Both the position numbers and the translations under genes were made by a program. From NCBI RefSeq assembly GCF_964019385.1, contig NC_088655.1, positions 6,480,658 through 6,544,657 on the forward strand: 64,000 nt of DNA, given 5' to 3'. The notes under the pieces were generated by a model that did no database searches, was not told the DNA's origin, and worked only from the letters and a program-made list of their open reading frames with translations. Shown here one piece after another: positions 22,988-33,100 of this stretch; position 1 is the first letter of the stretch; each line of letters begins with the position of its first letter. Source of the stretch: Sycon ciliatum. Taxonomy: Eukaryota; Porifera; Calcarea; Leucosolenida; Sycettidae.

Positions 22988-23390
22988 GACACCACTGCAG
23001 CTGTACTTATGGTTGATAAATATGGTGGTAAAACCATAAGTACAGCTGCAGTGGTGTCTTCAACTTCATTCGCCAGAGTCAAGCTCCGTATGAAGATATC
23101 CAAGAAGAAGATTGCCTGATGAGTCCAGCGGGGACGAAAAGTACGTCGCAATCGAGCTATGCTGTTGCTGTGTCATCTTCTATGTGCCATGCGCTACTTG
23201 ATGTACCAGCCTGCTATGTCGGATACCCCAAACCATGCATCGACTAGGCGCCAGGCGCGAACTGATGGTGGTGGTGGTGAGAAGAAGAGCTCTGTGCCAG
23301 AACTTTGCATCCTAGAGAGCGTGTGTGGGGAGGCACGTGTTTACAGCCATATTGCCAGGTGTGTCTTTACCACCATTTTTATCAATCACT
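22988..23390 (+). repeat. Hammerhead-bearing repeat, copy A
   Basis: Nearly the same as 38380-38759 from about 23034 on, with roughly one difference in fifteen. It starts with a perfect 25-bp hairpin (arms 22988-23012 and 23034-23058, 21-nt loop), because a ~45-bp inverted piece of the repeat sits head to head with the main body. It ends with gtttacagccatattgccag (23339 on), the same block that in copy B occurs at both ends 352 bp apart. No ORF. Such hammerhead-carrying repeats with inverted 5' pieces recall Penelope-like elements and retrozymes. Confidence 0.75.
23110..23153 (+). ncRNA. Type I hammerhead ribozyme motif, probably impaired
   Basis: Stem I gattgc (23110-23115) pairs with gcaatc (23148-23153). 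The core CTGATGA follows, stem II is gtcc/ggac with loop agcgg, then GAAA and the cleavage triplet GTC. In stem III the base after GAAA is A instead of C, breaking one of only three pairs, so self-cleavage should be weaker than in copy B. Confidence 0.75.
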
Positions 23391-23779
23391 AATAGAATAA
23401 TTTCATATAGCTCATGCGCTGAGTGAATAGCAAATGGATATTGCGGTTGTCAGTTGACAAACCCCCATTTTACACATTATAGAAAACTAACGTAAAACAA
23501 CACCAATACCAACAGGAGTAATCAACACAAGTGTGAATTTTAAAAACGAAAGCAAGAGAAATCACGAATGCATGTGCTAATGAAAAAAGAAGAGAAAGAA
23601 AGATTGACAAAGTAATAACACAAACAGCGGTGCATTTCACCAGAACTCCAGCTCCCTTCTACCCCTGTCTGATTCCCTTCGCTCAGCCTTAAATCTAGCT
23701 TGTATCTCCCAGTCATCATACCTTACACGACTATCAGTTCTCTCCATCTTTCTAACCCACGGTGCACTGCTTTTTACTA

Positions 23780-23885
23780 CAGTAAAACCTGTAACTAACG
23801 ACCACCCCTTGGTGCCCGGAAAAGTGGTCTTTAGTGGCAGGTGGTCTTTAGTTAGAGGTTTGCATCGCGTGACCATATAAGGATC
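23780..23885 (+). mobile_element. Left end of a pogo-like MITE leading into the satellite
   Basis: cagtaaaacctgtaactaac follows a TA at 23778-23779 and is alignable with the MITE at 12848 for about 105 bp, including gtggtctttagtggcaggtg. The similarity is broken by about 740 bp of other DNA and resumes at about 24628 (gaatgtgagaccgtc, then gcctggcgaagtggtc), immediately before the 34-bp array. Confidence 0.65.
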
Positions 23886-23960
23886 CCATTATATGATATG
23901 TATGTCAAAATGCAGATAATACAATCCCCCACCACTTGCGCACTGATATTCTTCTTTCAG

Positions 23961-24177
23961 ATCATACAACACTTGGAGAGAGAGAAAATCAAGTTTTATT
24001 GCAGACATTAAATTCAGCTCCTACTTTTGAAGCCAGGAGTCAAGAGTTCCCTGTTGAAGCTTCTCTTTGCGCTGGTGTGTACCAGTACTCCATCTACATG
24101 TACGTGATGTGGCGATGTTGCGAGTTCTCGCACCTTCACTGTATCCGCCATCGTATCCTGGCCTGTGTTCCGTACAG
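23961..24177 (+). CDS. Candidate internal exon, unknown protein
   Basis: A 217-base open block between a strong acceptor (gatattcttctttcag) and a strong donor (tacag|gtgagt). In its open phase it reads DHTTLGERENQVLLQTLNSA, then a segment rich in Cys, Tyr and His (MYVMWRCCEFSHLHCIRHR). I do not recognise the family. It lies in the segment that interrupts the MITE before the satellite. It could be an exon of a host gene or a captured gene piece; no partner exons were found. Confidence 0.4.
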
Positions 24178-24654
24178 GTGAGTACATAATACCGTAGCAT
24201 ACTAGCTAGCCAGCACAGACTGCCAGTGCGACCTGGTGACTGAGCTGTGTGATTGCACTTCGACAGAGAGCCGCTCAGTCTTAGTTTCTTCTTCGAGTAG
24301 AAACATCGATCAAAGAGCGCTTTGGATGCACTCTCCAAGACGTTTCCTATCATGTTTGTTCTTGACAGCACTTGAAATTATGACAGGTGTAGGGCAGTCC
24401 ACGCTGATTACACAGTCCATATGAGACTGCGTTCATTTGTCCAGCCGTAGTATCGAAACAGTCCTTTCAGGACCATGGAAAATCATCAGCATTTCGAGAA
24501 GGAGCTTCGAACAATGTTTGATTTCCTTCATCGCGGTCGCTAGTTACGGGTCAAAATTCAACATTGGGACAAGAAAAGGCGGTCGCTGGTCGCGTTCAGC
24601 AGGTACTCGCTAGTGACAGTGCATTTTGAATGTGAGACCGTCCGTGCCTGGCGA

Positions 24655-26694
24655 AGTGGTCGGTAGTACCAGGCTGGTCGCTAGTCACGGTGGTCGGTAG
24701 TACCAGGCTGGTCCCTAGTCACGGTGGTCTGTAGTACCAGGCTGGTCGCTAGTCACGGTGGTCTGTAGTACCAGGCTGGTCGCTAGTCACGGTGGTCTGT
24801 AGTACCAGGCTGGTCGCTAGTCACGGTGGTCTGTAGTACCAGGCTGGTCGCTAGTCACGGTGGTCTGTAGTACCAGGCTGGTCGCTAGTCACGGTGGTCT
24901 GTAGTACCAGGCTGGTCGCTAGTCACGGTGGTCTGTAGTACCAGGCTGGTCGCTAGTCACGGTGGTCTGTAGTACCAGGCTGGTCGCTAGTCACGGTGGT
25001 CTGTAGTACCAGGCTGGTCGCTAGTCACGGTTGTCTGTAGTACCAGGCTGGTCGCTAGTCACGGTGGTCTGTAGTACCAGGCTGGTCGCTAGTCACGGTG
25101 GTCTGTAGTACCAGGCTGGTCGCTAGTCACGGTGGTCTGTAGTACCAGGCTGGTCGCTAGTCACGGTGGTCTGTAGTACCAGGCTGGTCGCTAGTCACGG
25201 TGGTCTGTAGTACCAGGCTGGTCGCTAGTCACGGTGGTCTGTAGTACCAGGCTGGTCGCTAGTCACGGTGGTCTGTAGTACCAGGCTGGTCGCTAGTCAC
25301 GGTGGTCTGTAGTACCAGGCTGGTCGCTAGTCACGGTGGTCTGTAGTACCAGGCTGGTCGCTAGTCACGGTGGTCTGTAGTACCAGGCTGGTCGCTAGTC
25401 ACGGTGGTCTGTAGTACCAGGCTGGTCGCTAGTCACGGTGGTCTGTAGTACCAGGCTGGTCGCTAGTCACGGTGGTCTGTAGTACCAGGCTGGTCGCTAG
25501 TCACGGTGGTCGCTAGTCACGGTGGTCTGTAGTACCAGGCTGGTCGCTAGTCACGGTGGTCTGTAGTACCAGGCTGGTCGCTAGTCACGGTGGTCTGTAG
25601 TACCAGGCTGGTCGCTAGTCACGGTGGTCTGTAGTACCAGGCTGGTCGCTAGTCACGGTGGTCTGTAGTACCAGGCTGGTCGCTAGTCACGGTGGTCTGT
25701 AGTACCAGGCTGGTCGCTAGTCACGGTGGTCTGTAATAGCAGGCTGGTCGCTAGTCACGGTGGTCTGTAGTACCAGGCTGGTCGCTAGTCACGGTGGTCT
25801 GTAGTACCAGGCTGGTCGCTAGTCACGGTGGTCTGTAGTACCAGGCTGGTCGCTAGTCACGGTGGTCTGTAGTACCAGGCTGGTCGCTAGTCACGGTGGT
25901 CTGTAGTACCAGGCTGGTCGCTAGTCACGGTGGTCTGTAGTACCAGGCTGGTCGCTAGTCACGGTGGTCTGTAGTACCAGGCTGGTCGCTAGTCACGGTG
26001 GTGTGTAGTACCAGGCTGGTCGCTAGTCACGGTGGTCTGTAGTACCAGGCTGGTCGCTAGTCACGGTGGTCTGTAGTACCAGGCTGGTCCCTAGTCACGG
26101 TGGTCTGTAGTACCAGGCTGGTCCCTAGTCACGGTGGTCTGTAGTACCAGGCTGGTCGCTAGTCACGGTGGTCTGTAGTACCAGGCTGGTCGCTAGTCAC
26201 GGTGGTCTGTAGTACCAGGCTGGTCGCTAGTCACGGTGGTCTGTAGTACCAGGCTGGTCCCTAGTCACGGTGGTCTGTAGTACCAGGCTGGTCGCTAGTC
26301 ACGGTGGTCTGTAGTACCAGGCTGGTCGCTAGTCACGGTGGTCTGTAGTACCAGGCTGGTCGCTAGTCACGGTGGTGTGTAGTACCAGGCTGGTCGCTAG
26401 TCACGGTGGTCTGTAGTACCAGGCTGGTCCCTAGTCACGGTGGTCTGTAGTACCAGGCTGGTCGCTAGTCACGGTGGTGTGTAGTACCAGGCTGGTCGCT
26501 AGTCACGGTGGTCTGTAGTACCAGGCTGGTCGCTAGTCACGGTGGTCTGTAGTACCAGGCTGGTCGCTAGTCACGGTGGTCTGTAGTACCAGGCTGGTCG
26601 CTAGTCACGGTGGTCTGTAGTACCAGGCTGGTCGCTAGTCACGGTGGTCTGTAGTACCAGGCTGGTCGCTAGTCACGGTGGTCTGTAGTACCAG
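24655..26694. repeat. 34-bp satellite array, block 1
   Basis: About 60 copies of a 34-bp unit (ggtctgtagtaccaggctgg followed by tcgctagtcacggt). The first one or two units still read 'ggtcggtag'. Variants with tcCctag and one unit with taatagcag (25734) occur. Stops in all frames; not coding. Confidence 0.97.
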
Positions 26695-27073
26695 GGAGTG
26701 GGCCACAGACAGGCTATGATCTCTGCCAACACACCAGCCTAATTATACTGACCGCACTCCAGCTCCCTTCTACCCCTCTTTGATCCCCTTCGCTCAGCCT
26801 TAAAACCCGATTATCAGTTCACTCCATCTTCCTACGGTGCACTGCTTTTACTATTGTTTTGTCCTATCCCAATCTCAAATTCTCCCCATTATCGTTTGCA
26901 AAGCCAGTGCTCCCCTCTTGGATGCACATGTTTCTTTTCTCCTATGTATCGGCGCACAGGAGTAACAATGATTCCGAGACCTTTGGTCGGAGGAGTTACT
27001 TTTGCCCCGCCCCCACTTCCATCCAATATGCCACCGCCCCCGCTGTGCAGCATCTGATGGTACTGTGGTATTC

Positions 27074-27118
<45 letters not shown>
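26695..27118. repeat. Interruption of the satellite with duplicated flank and poly-A
   Basis: 26757-26857 resembles 23641-23778, the sequence just left of the MITE end (shared: cccttcgctcagccttaaa and cggtgcactgcttttta). Here there is no MITE end after it. The interruption ends in about 43 A's before the array restarts. Either a nested duplication or an assembly join. Confidence 0.7.
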
Positions 27119-27121
<3 letters not shown>

Positions 27122-30100
27122 AGGCTGGTCCCTAGTCACGGTGGTCTGCAGTACCAGGCTGGTCCCTAGTCACTGTGGTCTGTAGTACCAGGCTGGTCGC
27201 TAGTCACTGTGGTCTGTATTACCACGCTGGTCGCTAGTCACGGTGGTCTGTAGTACCAGGCTGGTCGCTAGTCACGGTGGTCTGTAGTACCAGGCTGGTC
27301 GCTAGTCACGGTGGTCTGTAGTACCAGGCTGGTCGCTAGTCACGGTGGTCTGTAGTACCAGGCTGGTCGCTAGTCACGGTGGTCTGTAGTACCAGGCTGG
27401 TCGCTAGTCACGGTGGTCTGTAGTACCAGGCTGGTCGCTAGTCACGGTGGTCTGTAGTACCAGGCTGGTCGCTAGTCACGGTGGTCTGTAGTACCAGGCT
27501 GGTCGCTAGTCACGGTGGTCTGTAGTACCAGGCTGGTCGCTAGTCACGGTGGTCTGTAGTACGAGGCTGGTCCCTAGTCACGGTGGTCTGTAGTACCAGG
27601 CTGGTCGCTAGTCACGGTGGTCTGTAGTACCAGGCTGGTCGCTAGTCACGGTGGTCTGTAGTACCAGGCTGGTCGCTAGTCACGGTGGTCTGTAGTACCA
27701 GGCTGGTCGCTAGTCACGGTGGTCTGTAGTACCAGGCTGGTCACTAGTCACGGTGGTCTGTAGTACCAGGCTGGTCGCTAGTCACGGTGGTCTGTAGTAC
27801 CAGGCTGGTCGCTAGTCACGGTGGTCTGTAATAGCAGGCTGGTCGCTAGTCACGGTGGTCTGTAGTACCAGGCTGGTCGCTAGTCACGGTGGTCTGTAGT
27901 ACCAGGCTGGTCGCTAGTCACGGTGGTCTGTAGTACCAGGCTGGTCGCTAGTCACGGTGGTCTGTAGTACCAGGCTGGTCGCTAGTCACGGTGGTCTGTA
28001 GTACCAGGCTGGTCGCTAGTCACGGTGGTCTGTAGTACCAGGCTGGTCCCTAGTCACGGTGGTCTGTAGTACCAGGCTGGTCGCTAGTCACAGTGGTCTG
28101 TAGTACCAGGCTGGTCCCTAGTCACGGTGGTCTGTAGTACCAGGCTGGTCGCTAGTCACGGTGGTCTGTAGTACCAGGCTGGTCGCTAGTCACGGTGGTC
28201 TGTAGTACCAGGCTGGTCCCTAGTCACGGTGGTCTGTAGTACCAGGCTGGTCGCTAGTCACGGTGGTCTGTAGTACCAGGCTGGTCGCTAGTCACGGTGG
28301 TCTGTAGTACCAGGCTGGTCGCTAGTCACGGTGGTCTGTAGTACCAGGCAGGTCGCTAGTCACGGTGGTCTGTAGTACCAGGCTGGTCGCTAGTCACGGT
28401 GGTCTGTAGTACCAGGCTGGTCCCTAGTCACGGTGGTCTGTAGTACCAGGCTGGTCGCTAGTCACGGTGGTCTGTAGTACCAGGCTGGTCGCTAGTCACG
28501 GTGGTCTGTAGTACCAGGCTGGTCGCTAGTCACGGTGGTCTGTAGTACCAGGCTGGTCGCTAGTCACGGTGGTCTGTAGTACCAGGCTGGTCGCTAGTCA
28601 CGGTGGTCTGTAGTACCAGGCTGGTCGCTAGTCACGGTGGTCTGTAGTACCAGGCTGGTCGCTAGTCACGGTGGTCTGTAGTACGAGGCTGGTCCCTAGT
28701 CACGGTGGTCTGTAGTACCAGGCTGGTCGCTAGTCACGGTGGTCTGTAGTACCAGGCTGGTCGCTAGTCACGGTGGTCTGTAGTACCAGGCTGGTCGCTA
28801 GTCACGGTGGTCTGTAGTACCAGGCTGGTCGCTAGTCACGGTGGTCTGTAGTACCAGGCTGGTCGCTAGTCACGGTGGTCTGTAGTACCAGGCTGGTCGC
28901 TAGTCACGGTGGTCTGTAGTACCAGGCTGGTCGCTAGTCACGGTGGTCTGTAATAGCAGGCTGGTCGCTAGTCACGGTGGTCTGTAGTACCAGGCTGGTC
29001 GCTAGTCACGGTGGTCTGTAGTACCAGGCTGGTCGCTAGTCACGGTGGTCTGTAGTACCAGGCTGGTCGCTAGTCACGGTGGTCTGTAGTACCAGGCTGG
29101 TCGCTAGTCACGGTGGTCTGTAGTACCAGGCTGGTCGCTAGTCACGGTGGTCTGTAGTACCAGGCTGGTCGCTAGTCACGGTGGTCTGTAGTACCAGGCT
29201 GGTCGCTAGTCACGGTGGTCTGTAGTACCAGGCTGGTCGCTAGTCACGGTGGTCTGTAGTACCAGGCTGGTCGCTAGTCACGGTGGTCTGTAGTACCAGG
29301 CTGGTCGCTAGTCACGGTGGTCTGTAGTACCAGGCTGGTCGCTAGTCACGGTGGTCTGTAGTACCAGGCTGGTCGCTAGTCACGGTGGTCTGTAGTACCA
29401 GGCTGGTCGCTAGTCACGGTGGTCTGTAGTACCAGGCTGGTCGCTAGTCACGGTGGTCTGTAGTACCAGGCTGGTCGCTAGTCACGGTGGTCTCTAGTAC
29501 CAGGCTGGTCGCTAGTCACGGTGGTCTGTAGTACCAGGCTGGTCGCTAGTCACGGTGGTCTGCAGTACCAGGCTGGTCGCTAGTCACGGTGGTCTGTAGT
29601 ACCAGGCTGGTCGCTAGTCACGGTGGTCTGTAGTACCAGGCTGGTCGCTAGTCACGGTGGTCTGTAGTACCAGGCTGGTCGCTAGTCACGGTGGTTTGTA
29701 GTACCAGGCTGGTCGCTAGTCACGGTGGTCTGTAGTACCAGGCTGGTCGCTAGTCACGGTGGTCTGTAGTACCAGGCTGGTCGCTAGTCACGGTGGTCTG
29801 TAGTACCAGGCTGGTCGCTAGTCACGGTGGTCTGTAGTACCAGGCTGGTCGCTAGTCACGGTGGTCTGTAGTACCAGGCTGGTCGCTAGTCACGGTGGTC
29901 TGTAGTACCAGGCTGGTCACTAGTCACGGTGGTCTGTAGTACCAGGCTGGTCGCTAGTCACGGTGGTCTGTAGTACCAGGCTGGTCGCTAGTCACGGTGG
30001 TCTGTAGTACCAGGCTGGTCGCTAGTCACGGTGGTCTGTAGTACCAGGCTGGTCGCTAGTCACGGTGGTCTGTAGTACCAGGCTGGTCGCTAGTCACGGT

Positions 30101-33100
30101 GGTCTGTAGTACCAGGCTGGTCGCTAGTCACGGTGGTCTGTAGTACCAGGCTGGTCACTAGTCACGCTGGTCTGTAGTACCAGGCTGGTCACTAGTCACG
30201 GTGGTCTGTAGTATCAGGCTGGTCGCTAGTCACGGTGGTCTGTAGTACCAGGCTGGTCGCTAGTCACGGTGGTCTGTAGTACCAGGCTGGTCGCTAGTCA
30301 CGGTGGTCTGTAGTACCAGGCTGGTCGCTAGTCACGGTGGTCTGTAGTACCAGGCTGGTCGCTAGTCACGGTGGTCTGTAGTACCAGGCTGGTCACTAAT
30401 CACGGTGGTCTGTAGTACCAGGCTGGTCACTAGTCACGGTGGTCTGTAGTACCAGGCTGGTTGCTAGTCACGGTGGTCTGTAGTACCAGGCTGGTCGCTA
30501 GTCACGGTGGTCTGTAGTACCAGGCTGGTCGCTAGTCACGGTGGTCTGTAGTACCAGGCTGGTCACTAGTCACGGTGGTCTGTAGTACCAGGCTGGTCAC
30601 TAGTCACGGTGGTCTGTAGTACCAGGCTGGTCGCTAGTCACGGTGGTCTGTAGTACCAGGCTGGTCGCTAGTCACGGTGGTCTGTAGTACCAGGCTGGTC
30701 GCTAGTCACGGTGGTCTGTAGCACCAGGCTGGTCACTAGTCACGGTGGTCTGTAGTACCAGGCTGGTCGCTAGTCACGATGGTGTGTAGTACCAGGCTGG
30801 TCACTAGTCACGATGGTCTGTAGTACCAGGCTGGTCACTAGTCACGGTGGTCTGTAGTACCAGGCTGGTCGCTAGTCACGGTGGTCTGTAGTACCAGGCT
30901 GGTCGCTAGTCACGGTGGTCTGTAGTACCAGGCTGGTCGCTAGTCACGGTGGTCTGTAGTACCAGGCTGGTCACTAGTCACGGTGGTCTGTAGTACCAGG
31001 CTGGTCGCTAGTCACGGTGGTCTGTAGTACCAGGCTGGTCGCTAGTCACGGTGGTCTGTAGTACCAGGCTAGTCACTAGTCACGGTGGTCTGTAGTACCA
31101 GGCTGGTCGCTAGTCACGGTGGTCTGTAGTACCAGGCTGGTCGCTAGTCACGGTGGTCTGTAGTACCAGGCTGGTCGCTAGTCACGGTGGTCTGTAGTAC
31201 CAGGCTGGTCACTAGTCACGGTGGTCTGTAGTACCAGGCTGGTCACTAGTCACGGTGGTCTGTAGTACCAGGCTGGTCGCTAGTCACGGTGGTCTGTAGT
31301 ACCAGGCTGGTCGCTAGTCACGGTGGTCTGTAGTACCAGGCTGGTCGCTAGTCACGGTGGTCTGTAGTACCAGGCTGGTCGCTAGTCACGGTGGTCTGTA
31401 GTACCAGGCTGGTCGCTAGTCACGGTGGTCTGTAGTACCAGGCTGGTCACTAGTCACGGTGGTCTGTAGTACCAGGCTGGTCGCTAGTCACGGTGGTCTG
31501 TAGTACCAGGCTGGTCGCTAGTCACGGTGGTCTGTAGTACCAGGCTGGTCGCTAGTCACGGTGGTCTGTAGTACCAGGCTGGTCGCTAGTCACGGTGGTC
31601 TGTAGTACCAGGCTGGTCGCTAGTCACGGTGGTCTGTAGTACCAGGCTGGTCGCTAGTCACGGTGGTCTGTAGTACCAGGCTGGTCGCTAGTCACGGTGG
31701 TCTGTAGTACCAGGCTGGTCACTAGTCACGGTGGTCTGTAGTACCAGGCTGGTCGCTAGTCACGGTGGTCTGTAGTACCAGGCTGGTCGCTAGTCACGGT
31801 GGTCTGTAGTACCAGGCTGGTCGCTAGTCACGGTGGTCTGTAGTACCAGGCTGGTCGCTAGTCACGGTGGTCTGTAGTACCAGGCTGGTCGCTAGTCACG
31901 GTGGTCTGTAGTACCAGGCTGGTCGCTAGTCACGGTGGTCTGTAGTACCAGGCTGGTCGCTAGTCACGGTGGTCTGTAGTGCCTGGCTGGTCACTAGTCA
32001 CGGTGGTCTGTAGTACCAGGCTGGTCGCTAGTCACGGTGGTCTGTAGTACCAGGCTGGTCGCTAGTCACGGTGGTCTGTAGTACCAGGCTGGTCGCTAGT
32101 CACGGTGGTGTGTAGTACCAGGCTGGTCGCTAGTCACGGTGGTCTGTAGTACCAGGCTGGTCGCTAGTCACGGTGGTCTGTAGTACCAGGCTGGTCACTA
32201 GTCACGGAGGTCTGTAGTACCAGGCTGGTCGCTAGTCACGGTGGTCTGTAGTACCAGGCTGGTCGCTAGTCACGGTGGTCTGTAGTACCAGGCTGGTCGC
32301 TAGTCACGGTGGTCTGTAGTACCAGGCTGGTCGCTAGTCACGGTGGTCTGTAGTACCAGGCTGGTCGCTAGTCACGGTGGTCTGTAGTACCAGGCTGGTC
32401 GCTAGTCACAGTGGTGTGTAGTGCCAGGCTGGTCGCTAGTCACGGTGGTCTGTAGTACCAGGCTGGTCGCTAGTCACGGTGGTGTGTAGTACCAGGCTGG
32501 TCGCTAGTCACGGTGGTCTGTAGTACCAGGCTGGTCGCTAGTCACGGTGGTCTGTAGTACCAGGCTGGTCGCTAGTCACGGTGGTCTGTAGTACCAGGCT
32601 GGTCACTAGTCACGGTGGTCTGTAGTACCAGGCTGGTCGCTAGTCACGGTGGTCTGTAGTACCAGGCTGGTCGCTAGTCACGGTGGTCTGTAGTACCAGG
32701 CTGGTCGCTAGTCACGGTGGTGTGTAGTACCAGGCTGGTCGCTAGTCACGGTGGTCTGTAGTACCAGGCTGGTCGCTAGTCACGGTGGTCTGTAGTACCA
32801 GGCTGGTCACTAGTCACGGTGGTCTGTAGTACCAGGCTGGTCGCTAGTCACGGTGGTCTGTAGTACCAGGCTGGTCGCTAGTCACGGTGGTCTGTAGTAC
32901 CAGGCTGGTCGCTAGTCACGGTGGTCTGTAGTACCAGGCTGGTCGCTAGTCACGGTGGTCTGTAGTACCAGGCTGGTCGCTAGTCACGGTGGTGTGTAGT
33001 ACCAGGCTGGTCGCTAGTCACGGTGGTCTGTAGTACCAGGCTGGTCGCTAGTAACGGTGGTCTGTAGTACCAGGCTGGTCGCTAGTCACGGTGGTCTGTA

